The notes under the pieces are model-generated. The model searched no databases. It saw nothing but the letters and a program-made list of their open reading frames with translations, and was not told where the DNA came from. From Microcoleus sp. AS-A8 (lineage in GTDB: Bacteria > Cyanobacteriota > Cyanobacteriia > Cyanobacteriales > Coleofasciculaceae), in assembly GCA_039962225.1 (NCBI GenBank), contig JAMPKV010000001.1, positions 777,232-841,231 on the forward strand: DNA of 64,000 bases, in the 5' to 3' direction. Both the position numbers and the translations under genes were made by a program. Positions 26,200 to 35,394 of this stretch are shown here, piece by piece (within the stretch, counting starts at the first letter, position 1; every line of letters begins with the position of its first letter).

Positions 26200-28761
26200 C
26201 TAAGCCCAGAGTACTAAACCTAGCTCATAGGGACTAGAAAGATAGTCATGTTTAGGCAACACCCGCAGGGACAAACCCTGTAACCCACTCGCACCGTAAA
26301 CCACATCACCCGTATAAATACTACGGTGGCTTTCGTCAGTGCCTTGATAATCCATCACGACCGGTATACCGTTCATAATTTGCCCATCGGTGTTGATAGC
26401 TCCTTGATAGAGTTCCACTTGGACATCATCAGCACTCAGTCCTGCCAGATTGATTCGGGTTTTGACGGCGACCGATTGATTGACCATCAGATCGGCGGGG
26501 GCGGCGATGTCAACATCTTCAATTTTGATGTCGTACCAGCGTTCAAATAGCTGCCGCTTCCAACTCGCTAGCTCTTTCGCTGGCTTGTAGGTGTCGCCCG
26601 TCATGGCAAAATGGCGATTACTGGCTGGGAAATAGCCGTTTACGGCGTAATCCCGCAGCATCCGTGCCGTGTTGAAGACCGGGGTATTGAACCGGATGGC
26701 GTCTTTCATTTTTGCGACCCACCCTCTGGGAATTCCCTCGCTGTCACGATTGTAGAACAAGGGGACAACCTCCTCCTCGAACAATTCGTAGAGAGCATTG
26801 GCTTCGACCTGATCTTCGTATTCTGGGTCATCATAGGTTTCCCCATGACCAATCGGCCAGCCAGTGCGGACATAATCCGCTTCGTCCCACCATCCATCGA
26901 GAATGCTGAGATTGGGTAGACCATTCATCGCCCCCTTCATCCCAGAGGTTCCAGAGGCTTCTCTGGGGCGACGAGGCGTGTTCAACCAGACATCGCAACC
27001 AGCTACCATCATCCGCGCCAGATAAATGTCGTAGTCAGGGACGAATACCACATGATCCCCAATGCCCGCTTCACGAATCTGGCGGATGATTTGGCGGATT
27101 AATTCTTTCCCTGGCATGTCCTTAGGATGGGCTTTCCCGGCAATCACAAACTGGACTTGTCGGTCTTTGTTGGCCCTCATGATTTTCTTAATCCGCTCCA
27201 TGTCGCGCATGAACAGGTTGGCTCGCTTGTAGGTGGCAAACCGACGGGCAAAGCCAATTGTCAAAACGCTGGGGTCGAGGATTTCGTTGACTTGAGCCAG
27301 TTCTGTTGGGGGTGCCCCGCGATCGCGTAAATGCTTGAGTACCCGCTCCCGCACATACACAACCAGCTCCGAGCGCTGCCGCTCGTGATTGCGCCACAAT
27401 TCCTCATCAGGAATTGAGTTCACCCGCTCCCACAAGGGGTCATCTGCCCCTTTATCCGACCAGCTTGGCCCCAGATAACGGTCATACAGTTCCTGCGTCG
27501 GCTTCGCCACAACGCTTCGAGCATGTACCCCGTTAGTAATCGACGTAATCGGCACTTCTGGCAATGGCAGGTTCGGCCACAGCCCCTGGAACATCACCCG
27601 TGATACTTCTCCATGCAGGGAGCTGACCCCATTGGTATAGCTGGCTGTCTTAAGCGCTAACGCAGCCATACTAAAGGGGGAGGCCAGATCCGCCGGGTTT
27701 TCCCGTCCTAAACCGAGAAATTCCTCTCTCGATAAGCCAAAGATATTGGCATAGTGACCCACATAGTACATGGCCTTATCGGGGGGAAACAGGTCAAACC
27801 CAGCAGAGACCGGTGTATGAGTCGTAAAAATTTGCGTAGATTGGGCCACCTGCTTCGCTTCATGGAAGCTCAGCCCTTCTTCCTGCATCAGCTTACGGAT
27901 GCGCTCTAGAATCAAAAAGGCCGAGTGACCTTCGTTGAGATGATAGACCGTCGGCTTGTATCCCAACGCTTGTAGGGCACGCATCCCCCCAATCCCTAAC
28001 ATCATCTCCTGGTGAATCCGCATATCCAGGTCACCGCCATACAACTCATCGGTGATGTCGTGGTCGTAGGGATTGTTCGGTTCAATATTTGTGTCTAGTA
28101 GATATAAGGGTACGGTTCCAACCTGTACTCGCCAGATACGGGCATACACAGTACGACCTGGATAGTCTACTTCGATCCGCAGCTCTGAACCATCGGCATT
28201 CCGCTCTAGGTGAAGCGGCATATTGTAGAAATCGTTGATCGGATAGCGTTCCTGCTGCCAACCATCGGCGTTAAGGTACTGGGCAAAATAGCCTTCCTGG
28301 TAAAGCAAACCGACCGCTACCAAAGGTAAACCTAGGTCAGAGGCTGACTTGAGGTGGTCTCCAGCCAGGACACCCAAGCCACCGGAGTAGATGGGTAGAC
28401 AATCCGTCAAACCATACTCAGCGCAGAAGTACGCATAGCATTCAGTTTTCTCTCCTTTGTCGCGATGTTTGCGGTACCATGTCCGCTCTTTGAGGTAGTC
28501 GTCCAGCTGTCGAGAGGCTCGCTCCATTTGGGCCAGAAAGCCTTCATCTTCCGCCACTTCCTGAAGCCGCGCTTGGCTGATGGTGCCCAGCATCAAGACA
28601 GGGTTGTGGCGGCTGGACTCCCACAAATCGCGGTCTAAACGTCGGAATAAATCTTTGGTCTCGACATTCCAATCCCAGTGGAGGTTGTAAGCCAGCTTTC
28701 GTAAGGGTTCAAGCGGCTTCGGTAGGGAAGGAGAGACGTTAAACGTGCGAATTGGCTGCAT
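26200..28761 (-). CDS. glgP: Alpha-glucan (glycogen) phosphorylase, short type
   Basis: From ATG 28761 the protein is 853 aa. It is a GT35 phosphorylase with an N-terminal DUF3417-like region (LAYNLHWDWN), of the archaeal/Thermotoga-like short class. Sequence supports are the EYGLTDCLPIYSGGLGVLAG active-site block, HLNEGHSAFL, GFARRFATYKRANL, and the pyridoxal-phosphate lysine region EASGTSGMKGAMNGLPNLSI. It releases glucose-1-phosphate from glycogen by phosphorolysis in the cytoplasm, supplying carbon in the dark. The open frame begins at a TTG six codons earlier, but MQPIRTFNV is the usual start. It is convergent with the CHASE2 kinase and divergent from psbI. Confidence 0.94.
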   Translation of the reverse strand: MQPIRTFNVSPSLPKPLEPLRKLAYNLHWDWNVETKDLFRRLDRDLWESSRHNPVLMLGTISQARLQEVAEDEGFLAQMERASRQLDDYLKERTWYRKHRDKGEKTECYAYFCAEYGLTDCLPIYSGGLGVLAGDHLKSASDLGLPLVAVGLLYQEGYFAQYLNADGWQQERYPINDFYNMPLHLERNADGSELRIEVDYPGRTVYARIWRVQVGTVPLYLLDTNIEPNNPYDHDITDELYGGDLDMRIHQEMMLGIGGMRALQALGYKPTVYHLNEGHSAFLILERIRKLMQEEGLSFHEAKQVAQSTQIFTTHTPVSAGFDLFPPDKAMYYVGHYANIFGLSREEFLGLGRENPADLASPFSMAALALKTASYTNGVSSLHGEVSRVMFQGLWPNLPLPEVPITSITNGVHARSVVAKPTQELYDRYLGPSWSDKGADDPLWERVNSIPDEELWRNHERQRSELVVYVRERVLKHLRDRGAPPTELAQVNEILDPSVLTIGFARRFATYKRANLFMRDMERIKKIMRANKDRQVQFVIAGKAHPKDMPGKELIRQIIRQIREAGIGDHVVFVPDYDIYLARMMVAGCDVWLNTPRRPREASGTSGMKGAMNGLPNLSILDGWWDEADYVRTGWPIGHGETYDDPEYEDQVEANALYELFEEEVVPLFYNRDSEGIPRGWVAKMKDAIRFNTPVFNTARMLRDYAVNGYFPASNRHFAMTGDTYKPAKELASWKRQLFERWYDIKIEDVDIAAPADLMVNQSVAVKTRINLAGLSADDVQVELYQGAINTDGQIMNGIPVVMDYQGTDESHRSIYTGDVVYGASGLQGLSLRVLPKHDYLSSPYELGLVLWA

Positions 28762-29177
28762 AAAGCGACAAAGTTCCAAGTCTTACTCGGATCATATTGT
28801 GTACTTACTTGTGCTGAAATTGAGAGACCTTAATACTCTTTTTGTCAACAAATGCTCACTAAGCAGTTTTTAGGGGTGGGCATATAGAAATTAGATCTTG
28901 TGTTAAAAACTCTATTTGTGTCCCTACGCACCCGATTTTACCTAGCTACAATCCACTGATCCCGCTCTTCTCTGCCATCGGCTGGAACGCAACACAACCA
29001 GGATGCGTCATAGCTGACCAAAGCCCAGCTAATACAGTCACAGACGGCTGGAGAGCGACGCCGTTTCCTTGATTCAAGCCAAAAAAAGGAAGCCACCTTT
29101 GGGTATGATTAAGAAAGTTATAGCGTTTTGTAACGCTTAAGACATTCTGCTGTTCATCCTCTCTGGGAGATATCAAT
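28762..29177. promoter_or_regulatory. Divergent region between glgP and psbI with a hairpin
   Basis: 416 bp without a credible gene. At 29122-29137, AGCGTT and AACGCT pair around TTGT, about 40 nt upstream of the psbI start. This is either an operator or a 5'-leader hairpin. The minus-strand open frame 28946-29191 overlaps psbI and is rejected. Confidence 0.4.
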
Positions 29178-29294
29178 ATGGTGACCCTCAAAATTGTGGT
29201 CTATATCGTTGTTAGTATCTTCGTGGCTCTATTTGTGTTTGGCTTTTTGTCAAACGATCCGGCTCGTAACCCCAATCGACGGGATTTGGAGTAA
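29178..29294 (+). CDS. psbI: Photosystem II reaction centre protein PsbI
   Basis: A 38-aa single-helix membrane protein, [20 protein letters not shown] then [18 protein letters not shown]. Length, the N-terminal VxTLKIxVY and the C-terminal GFLSxDPxRNPxRxDLE are diagnostic for PsbI, the small subunit next to D1/CP43 that acts early in PSII assembly. ATG 29178 has GGGAGA about 5-8 nt upstream. It precedes the DUF3769 gene by 195 bp. It is too short for ordinary gene-length cut-offs and is easy to miss. Confidence 0.97.
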   Translation: MVTLKIVVYIVVSIFVALFVFGFLSNDPARNPNRRDLE

Positions 29295-29489
29295 TTTACT
29301 CCAACGGTTAAGCGTAGCATGGTACTCTGGATGGCTGCGGCACCGATGGTGCTGGTCGTCTAGCAGGCCGAAAAAGCTTACCGCTTCATCCCCCAGTCTG
29401 AAAGGGCGAGGCGTGCCTTGCCCTGGCAGTATTCAGGGCGGTGGACGCTCACGTTTCGGAGCCGTCCCTTCGACTCTTACTGTTGAAAG

Positions 29490-31958
29490 ATGCCCCAACC
29501 CGTTCAACCGCCTGAAACCCCTGCAATTATCCAGCCCGTAACGACTAACGATGCCGTTACTCTTGAACAAGCTTCAATCGAGGCACCGGGCGCGAGACTG
29601 AGTCGTTCGCTTTCTAGCGGAACAATCCCTAAACCGACCCCGCCAGAGGCGTTTGCTCCTGAATTTTCTCCATTGAGGGCTTATAAAAGCGCCGCCTTAC
29701 TCGGCCCTCCTATTTCCGTCGGATATTCCAGACCATCCCCTGAAGCTCCATCGATAGGTGAAGCAGTAGAGCAGCAAAGCGATCGCTCCCAGAGTTTTTC
29801 AAGTTCCGCCGCCCTATCTCCCCCAACCCGTTCTTCCCCGCCCGTTTTAGTCAGTGAAGCGAATACGCTTCAAGCCTCTGCGTCCTCGAACGTCTCACCG
29901 TCTGATGCCTTAAGTGTGACACTGGGCACACAAAACGTGAAGCGTCTGGTGACTCAAGAGCGTGGGGGAGAGGCGAAAGAATTTGAGTTCAGTATTCCCA
30001 ATCCAGAGACTCAACCCTCACCGGAAGAAGAAGTCGCACCCACACCCAATGAGGACGAGGTTAACCCTCAACCCCCTTCCACACCAACACCCACGCCCAA
30101 CGTACCCGATAATCCCTTCGGTACAGGTGGTGTGATTGAGTTAACGGCAGACCGCCAAGAGTATGATGATCAGCGAAAAGTAATTACAGCACAGGGCAAT
30201 GTTGTGTTGCGGTTTCGGGAAGCCTTACTCAATGCCGATCGCGTTGAAGTAAATTTACCCAATCGGATTATCGTCGCCCAAGGCAATGTCGCCCTAACAC
30301 GAGGACAGCAGGTGTTACGGGGTCAACGCTTTGAGTATTACTTTGTCCAAGATAGTGGCGTTATTTTAAATGCCAGTGGCGAGTTATATTCACCCACCGC
30401 CGGAAGCGATCTTTCATTCTCACCAACACCGGGGAGTACCGCCCCACCCCCCCAACGACCGTTAAGTGAGCGCATCGCCAGCGATCAACCCTTACAAGGA
30501 ATTAGTAACCCTGGAGGTTATTCTTTTGTGGTGGGTGGTGGGAGTTCAGCCCAAAATTTATCGGTTCCGCCATCAGGGGGAACGATTAATCGCTTTCGCT
30601 ATCAAGCTGAACGGGTGGAGTTTGAAGGCTCCAATGCGATCGCTCGGAACGTGCGGATTACCAACGATCCCTTCTCACCGCCAGAGTTAGAGGTACGCGC
30701 CGATACCGCTCGATTTACACGGTTAGAACCGTTGGTGGATGAAGTGGTCGCCTCTCGACCCCGCATTGTGTTCGACCAGGGGTTTGAGCTACCCTTGTTA
30801 CGCAATCGCATCACGATTGACCGTCGTCCACGGGAACCGGCTCTGCTCAACTTTGGCTATGATGGAAATGATCGGGGTGGTTTGTTTGTTGAGCGATCAT
30901 TTGAGGTACTCAATACACCGAACCTGCGCTTTAGTGTCACACCCCAGTACTTTCTCCAGCGAGCCATTTTTGAGGAAGGCGTTATTGACCCCTCGGTGTT
31001 TGGGGTAAGAGCTAGGCTGGATGGGACTCTTGGGCCACGAACAACCTTGACCGGGCGTGCGGTTCTCACCACGTTCGATCCCACCGACTTTGAAGAAAAT
31101 TTTCGCGGCAGTTTACGACTTCAGCAGATCATCGGCGCGACTCTCCCTCATACCCTCAACTTGGAGTCTAGCTATCGCGATCGTCTGTTTAACGGCTCCC
31201 TGGGTTTCCAGACTGTTCAGAGTAGCATCGGTGCCGTTATCACCTCACCCGTGATTCCCTTAGGGAATACAGGTATTAACCTCACTTATCAGGCCGGTGC
31301 TCAATATATCAACGCCGATACGGATCGATTAGACTTACTTGAACCCAACCGCACCAATAATCGAATTAGTCTGGGGCGTTATCAAGGCAGTGTTTCTTTA
31401 GGTAAGGGGTTTTTACTGTGGCAGGGTCAAGCTTTACCGCCAACTCCCACAGAAGGGTTACGCTATACTCCAACCCCAGTTGTTCCTTACTTATCCGTCA
31501 ATACATCCGTGACCGGGGTTGCCAGTGCCTACAGTAACGGAGATACTCAACAATCCCTAAGTGGCACCATTGGACTTGTTGGGCAACTGGGTCATTTCTC
31601 TCGCCCTTACCTGGACTACACAGGTTTTAACATCGGCTACACACAGGTAGCTCTTGGGAACAAATCACCCTTCCTCTTCGACCGAGTGGCGGATACTAAA
31701 GTGCTATCTGCTGGAATCACTCAGCAAGTGTATGGCCCGTTCCGGGTTGGGTTTCAGACGTATATTAATTTAGATACAGGTAAGGAGATCAGCACGGACT
31801 ACCTGTTGGAATATAGCCGTCGTACCTACAACATCCTCTTGCGCTTCAACCCAGTTCAGCAACTCGGTTCTATTAGCTTGCGGATTAACGACTTTAATTG
31901 GACTGGTAATCCACAACCTTTTGATGGTTCCAATGTGATACAGGGCGTGACTCGGTAA
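29490..31958 (+). CDS. DUF3769 outer-membrane protein (LptD-like, OstA domain)
   Basis: The 822-aa protein has a Pro/Ser/Thr-rich N-terminal third, an OstA/LptA-like beta domain (about residues 212-300: ELTADRQEYDDQ, VITAQGNVVLRF, IIVAQGNVALTRG) and a C-terminal half with alternating aromatic/hydrophobic strands typical of an outer-membrane barrel. DUF3769 proteins are the cyanobacterial counterparts of LptD, which inserts lipopolysaccharide into the outer leaflet. The start at ATG 29490 is forced by an in-frame TGA at 29484. No signal peptide is visible, which is odd for a barrel protein; MPQPVQPPETPA may be genuine or the start may be misplaced by an unseen frameshift. It is downstream of psbI in the same direction. 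Confidence 0.82.
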   Translation: MPQPVQPPETPAIIQPVTTNDAVTLEQASIEAPGARLSRSLSSGTIPKPTPPEAFAPEFSPLRAYKSAALLGPPISVGYSRPSPEAPSIGEAVEQQSDRSQSFSSSAALSPPTRSSPPVLVSEANTLQASASSNVSPSDALSVTLGTQNVKRLVTQERGGEAKEFEFSIPNPETQPSPEEEVAPTPNEDEVNPQPPSTPTPTPNVPDNPFGTGGVIELTADRQEYDDQRKVITAQGNVVLRFREALLNADRVEVNLPNRIIVAQGNVALTRGQQVLRGQRFEYYFVQDSGVILNASGELYSPTAGSDLSFSPTPGSTAPPPQRPLSERIASDQPLQGISNPGGYSFVVGGGSSAQNLSVPPSGGTINRFRYQAERVEFEGSNAIARNVRITNDPFSPPELEVRADTARFTRLEPLVDEVVASRPRIVFDQGFELPLLRNRITIDRRPREPALLNFGYDGNDRGGLFVERSFEVLNTPNLRFSVTPQYFLQRAIFEEGVIDPSVFGVRARLDGTLGPRTTLTGRAVLTTFDPTDFEENFRGSLRLQQIIGATLPHTLNLESSYRDRLFNGSLGFQTVQSSIGAVITSPVIPLGNTGINLTYQAGAQYINADTDRLDLLEPNRTNNRISLGRYQGSVSLGKGFLLWQGQALPPTPTEGLRYTPTPVVPYLSVNTSVTGVASAYSNGDTQQSLSGTIGLVGQLGHFSRPYLDYTGFNIGYTQVALGNKSPFLFDRVADTKVLSAGITQQVYGPFRVGFQTYINLDTGKEISTDYLLEYSRRTYNILLRFNPVQQLGSISLRINDFNWTGNPQPFDGSNVIQGVTR

Positions 31959-32000
31959 CGTAGAGTACAGTGGTACTTCACCTGAGAGGTCAGTTCTGAG

Positions 32001-32124
32001 GGTGAAGGATGAAGGAGCAAAAGGTTGGATGGCTTTGTGAAAGCTCAAATCTGCTTTGGGTTTCAGAAGTCAAACCACACTTGATCACTTGATTTTTCAA
32101 CCTTTATGCTTCATCCTTCAAGCC
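32001..32124. repeat. Inverted repeat at the 3' end of ccmK4 and the DUF3769 gene
   Basis: Left arm 32001-32027 contains GTGAAGGATGAAGGAGC then AAAAGGTTG. The right arm (32094-32124), in reverse complement, contains TTGAAGGATGAAGCATAAAG then GTTG. About 66 nt separate them. The element lies between convergent genes and shares the GGATGAAG unit with the ccmL-ccmM spacer repeat. Confidence 0.6.
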
Positions 32125-32128
32125 TTAT

Positions 32129-32488
32129 TTAAAAGGAAGAGCCGTTTGCGCGTCTAGGCATGATGGGGTTTTCCACAGCATCCCGGTATTGTTCAACTTC
32201 AGCGGAATAAGCAATGGGCAGAACCGCTTCTACATTTTCGTGGGGACGAGGAATGATCACCCAAGACTCTAACGCACCACCGTAAACTCTTTCTACCGCC
32301 GCGATTCCAGCGTCCATAGCGGTTTTCACCTCCGAAACATCCCCGCGAATATTAACTGTAAAGCGAGCGCTACCTACTCGGATATATCCCACTAAGGTGA
32401 CTCTACCGGCTTTGACCATTGCATCTGCTGCGGCGAGTACAGCAGGAAAGCCCTTCGTTTCAATGGACCCAACTGCGACTGTTGACAT
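32129..32488 (-). CDS. ccmK4: Carboxysome shell protein, CcmK4 type
   Basis: The 119-aa single BMC-domain protein reads [40 protein letters not shown] and [17 protein letters not shown], which match CcmK4 rather than CcmK1/K2 (SARFT instead of [14 protein letters not shown] instead of IIARPHENL). CcmK4 is a minor shell component, usually paired with CcmK3 away from the main operon, and is thought to tune shell permeability. No ccmK3 lies beside it here. ATG 32488 has AGGAG about 8 nt upstream; a TTG two codons earlier is less likely. It ends with a C-terminal tail [13 protein letters not shown] longer than usual. Confidence 0.9.
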   Translation of the reverse strand: MSTVAVGSIETKGFPAVLAAADAMVKAGRVTLVGYIRVGSARFTVNIRGDVSEVKTAMDAGIAAVERVYGGALESWVIIPRPHENVEAVLPIAYSAEVEQYRDAVENPIMPRRANGSSF

Positions 32489-32775
32489 TGCCAATCTCCT
32501 GAATCTGTTGAATGATATGAAGCCAAGACATTATTGTACGAATGTTCCTTACCCCTTCTGGTGGAAATGACGATTGATTTTAGTCTTCCCATCCAGACTT
32601 GTTGAGCTTGGCAACCCCTGAATGCGACAACCTGTCGTTTGACACTGCCAAAACACATTCTGCAAAATTGACTTGGCTGAAATCTGAAAGAAATCACCCC
32701 TTCAATTCTGAACGGGTTTTCAGGTCATCCTGTCTTTCTCAGCTATGCTCGTTTCTCCTGCATTGTAGAGGTTTT

Positions 32776-33213
32776 ATGCTCCGTCTCACTCCAGGAACAA
32801 ATTTGGGATGGCTTTTCCTTTGGGTCTTCATTGCCGCTCCTGTTGTCGCCCATACTGTTGGCATATCGGGTGATGTAGCGGCGACTTTTCACATTACACC
32901 GAATCATAATCCTAAAGCTGGAAAATCGACTCAAGCTTGGTTTGCGCTGACTCGTAAAGGAGGGCAGCCAATCCCTTTATCACAATGTAACTGTCAGTTG
33001 TTTGTCTACTCTAAGCCCCGCCCTCAAAATGCACGACCTCTCCTGACTCCCCGCTTAAGAGCGATTTCAGCAGAACAGTATCGAGGGATTCCAGGGGCAG
33101 ATATCGTATTTCCCACCGTTGGGGCTTACGAACTCGAACTCAGGGGCACGGCGAAGCCGGGGGCACGCTTTAGACCGTTTTCCCTGAACTATACCGTTAA
33201 TGTTGGCTCTTGA
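32776..33213 (+). CDS. Small secreted protein, possible immunoglobulin-like fold
   Basis: The 145-aa product starts MLRLTPGTNLGWLFLWVFIA and has a clear signal peptide ending near PVVA-HTVG. If cleaved there, the mature protein begins with histidine, as in some periplasmic copper proteins. The mature part (about 120 aa) is beta-rich, with TPNHNPKAGKSTQAWFALT and a C-terminal GAYELELRGTA ... FSLNYTV, similar in style to YtkA/CopC-like domains. A CNC pair (QCNCQLF) is present. No firm family assignment. The longer open frame from 32599 has no signal peptide and is not used. It is divergent from ccmK4 and precedes psb34. Confidence 0.65.
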   Translation: MLRLTPGTNLGWLFLWVFIAAPVVAHTVGISGDVAATFHITPNHNPKAGKSTQAWFALTRKGGQPIPLSQCNCQLFVYSKPRPQNARPLLTPRLRAISAEQYRGIPGADIVFPTVGAYELELRGTAKPGARFRPFSLNYTVNVGS

Positions 33214-33410
33214 CGGAGAAGCACAGGAAAGGTTTTCTCTTCTCCTGAACTCCTGATGTACAATCCCTCCGGCGATACCCCATCGACTACAACGGCGCTG
33301 AGTGTAAAGATTCAGGAAGCTTCGTAAAGATTTATGACTAATCGAGGAGAGCATTAATGCCTATTTCTGTTAAATTTAAAGTTAATAAGTAAACAAAGGT
33401 TATTATTTTC

Positions 33411-33590
33411 ATGCCATTTACCAAAGAAGAAGGCGGCCTGATCAATAATTTTGCCCCAGAGACCAAGACTTACCTGGCAGAGCCTCCGACAGGTGATCAA
33501 AAACGAAATTACATTTTATTGGGTGTGGCAGCGCTGGTACTCGTTGGGGGATTAGTCTTCGTCGCTTACTCAGCCTCTGGTATGAGCTAG
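33411..33590 (+). CDS. psb34: Psb34 (Ssl1498-family, light-harvesting-like PSII assembly protein)
   Basis: A 59-aa protein, MPFTKEEGGLINNFAPETKT then YLAEPPTGDQKRNYILLGVA, followed by one transmembrane helix and a short tail. The pattern GGxxNNFAxE ... PPxxxQKRNYIxLG is that of the Ssl1498/Psb34 family. Psb34 binds CP47 in PSII assembly intermediates and competes with high-light-inducible proteins. The ATG at 33411 is followed by an uninterrupted frame on the plus strand. It is 197 bp after the small secreted protein gene and convergent with the TPR gene. Confidence 0.85.
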   Translation: MPFTKEEGGLINNFAPETKTYLAEPPTGDQKRNYILLGVAALVLVGGLVFVAYSASGMS

Positions 33591-33687
33591 TTGAGCGATA
33601 CAAGGGTACTCGGAGTACCAGCAAAGCCAATTACTCAATCCGATGAGCCATTGATAGCATCTAACGGTAGGTCAAGACTGGTGCAAG

Positions 33688-34500
33688 TCAGGAGTTACCT
33701 AACTCCTGTATGGTTTTAATCACATCCATCGCACTCTGAGAATTCTCTGTCCTACCGTTTTGCTTGAAAAGTTCAGCCGCTTTTTTCAAGTCTGCGATCG
33801 CATCTTTATAGTTTTTCAGGTTGAAGCCAGAGAGTCCTCGATTGTAATAGGCTTCGGCAAATTCAGGTTGAATCCGAATCGCTTGGGAGTAATCTTGAAT
33901 AGCGGATTGATGCTGATTGAGGCGGTTACGGGTTAAACCTCGGTTGTAAAACGCCCTAGCATTGTTGGGATTGAGCGAGAGGGCTTTTTCATAGTCAGCT
34001 AATGCGGCCTCATGGTTTCCCAGTTCATCGTGAGCATTCCCTCGGCTGACGTAAGCGTTGTCACTGCTTTGATTCAGTTCAATGGCTTTTGTGACATCAG
34101 CGATTGATTGTTGGTAATTTTTCAACACAAAATAGGTATAGCCCCTATTGCTGTAAGCTTGAGCAAATTTAGGGTTTAACCGAATCGCTTCAGTGTAGTC
34201 TGTGATCGCCTTCTCGTAACTGCCTAGGGTGTGATAAGCATACCCCCGGTTATAATAAGTGTCTGCATCTTTGGGGTCGAGTTGCAACGCCTGGTTAAAA
34301 TCTGCGATCGCTCCCTGATAATTCCCCGCATTGAGTTTATCAACGCCTCGGTTATACAACTCCACAGCGCTCAGCCCTTGCTGCTGCTGGGCGGCAATCA
34401 GCCCTTGAGCAGGGGGAAGCTGGGCAAAAACGGTATTAGGTAGTCCAACCAGTAGGGTGGTAAATCCCAAAAAAGCGAGTATTCGATAAGTCGGGTTCAT
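33688..34500 (-). CDS. Secreted TPR-repeat protein
   Basis: From ATG 34500 (AGAGGAAAC just upstream) the product is 270 aa. It has an N-terminal signal peptide (LAFLGFTTLLVGLPNTVFAQ) followed by six tetratricopeptide repeats of 34 residues, each with AxxYxNRGxxxxxLxxYxxAIxDYxxAIxLxP, and a short polar tail. It should act as a protein-binding scaffold in the periplasm or thylakoid lumen. Its position between psb34 and cyanoP suggests a role in PSII assembly, but TPR proteins are common in cyanobacteria and the context alone does not prove it. An upstream in-frame start at 34530 would place ten residues before the signal and is less likely. Confidence 0.85.
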   Translation of the reverse strand: MNPTYRILAFLGFTTLLVGLPNTVFAQLPPAQGLIAAQQQQGLSAVELYNRGVDKLNAGNYQGAIADFNQALQLDPKDADTYYNRGYAYHTLGSYEKAITDYTEAIRLNPKFAQAYSNRGYTYFVLKNYQQSIADVTKAIELNQSSDNAYVSRGNAHDELGNHEAALADYEKALSLNPNNARAFYNRGLTRNRLNQHQSAIQDYSQAIRIQPEFAEAYYNRGLSGFNLKNYKDAIADLKKAAELFKQNGRTENSQSAMDVIKTIQELGNS

Positions 34501-34739
34501 AGTTTCCTCTAAAGCAGCATTCTTTCTCAAGTCGTTAGCTCAAGTTTTGGGTGAACGCCTTTAAAACTCTCAAATCATGCCGTGTAGTTCCTAGAGATCT
34601 AAGCTTTAAGAACGGATTAAGACTCTTGTACTGAATATAATAGACCGTCAGAATACACTATTTTTCTTCAATAACTTAACCCAAGCTTTGTCCCCTAAAG
34701 ATGAGAAAATAAAGCAGCAGGATTCAACGGAGAGTAAAG

Positions 34740-35279
34740 ATGCTCAAAGCAATTGCCGCCCTACTGCTGCTGGTGCTGAGCCTGGGTTTACATGGATGCA
34801 CGACCGGTATCAGCGGATTGAAAAGCTATGTCGATAGCATTGATGGCTATGAGTTTCTCTATCCCAATGGTTGGGTGCCCGTTCAAGTGACTACCGGGCC
34901 TGATATTGTGTTCCGCGATTTGGTAGAGCAGACAGAAAATGTTAGCGTCATCTTCAGCGAAGTGCCCAAAGGGAAAACGCTGCAAGATTTGGGAACACCA
35001 GGGGAAGTGGGCTATCAGTTGCAAAAAAATGCGATCGCGCCTGCGAATTCAGGTCGCCAAGCGGAATTGGTTAACGCTGAAGCGCGTGAGTCTGGGGATA
35101 AAACTTATTACCTGCTGGAATACAATGTCAAGCTTCCCAACCAAGAACGGCACAACCTCGCTAGTGTGGCTGTGAGTCGTGGCAAACTCTACACCTTTAA
35201 TGCTTCAACCACGGAAGGGCGCTGGAATAAGATGCGGAATGTGTTCGAGCAAGTTGTTAAGTCTTTTTCAGTGTATTGA
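34740..35279 (+). CDS. CyanoP, PsbP-like PSII lipoprotein
   Basis: The 179-aa protein has a lipoprotein signal with lipobox LHGC (Cys20), then a PsbP domain: YVDSIDGYEFLYPNGWVPV, VFRDLVEQTENVSVIFSEV and a C-terminal TFNASTTEGRWNKMRNVFEQ. CyanoP is anchored on the lumenal side of the thylakoid and assists early D2/PSII assembly; it is the ancestor of plant PsbP. Length and motifs are typical. ATG 34740 is preceded by GGAGAG. It is divergent from the TPR gene with 239 bp between the starts. Confidence 0.93.
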   Translation: MLKAIAALLLLVLSLGLHGCTTGISGLKSYVDSIDGYEFLYPNGWVPVQVTTGPDIVFRDLVEQTENVSVIFSEVPKGKTLQDLGTPGEVGYQLQKNAIAPANSGRQAELVNAEARESGDKTYYLLEYNVKLPNQERHNLASVAVSRGKLYTFNASTTEGRWNKMRNVFEQVVKSFSVY

Positions 35280-35394
35280 AGCGAAAAGAAGCTAACTCAA
35301 TAAAAGATGCTTGCAGCGCAATGACGAGCTGGAATTGATGTAGGTGTACTAACTGAAAAGCTCTGACACTAAGTGTCCTCAACTTCTGGAGATT

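Noticed and set aside
28946..29191. Minus-strand 81-codon frame
   Set aside because: It overlaps the psbI start and has no plausible protein features.
29194..29541. Plus-strand 115-codon frame overlapping psbI
   Set aside because: psbI in the neighbouring frame is diagnostic; this frame is a shadow and overlaps the DUF3769 start.
33605..33619. GGTACTC-G-GAGTACC palindrome between psb34 and the TPR gene
   Set aside because: It has a one-base centre and no T-run; too weak to call as a terminator or operator.
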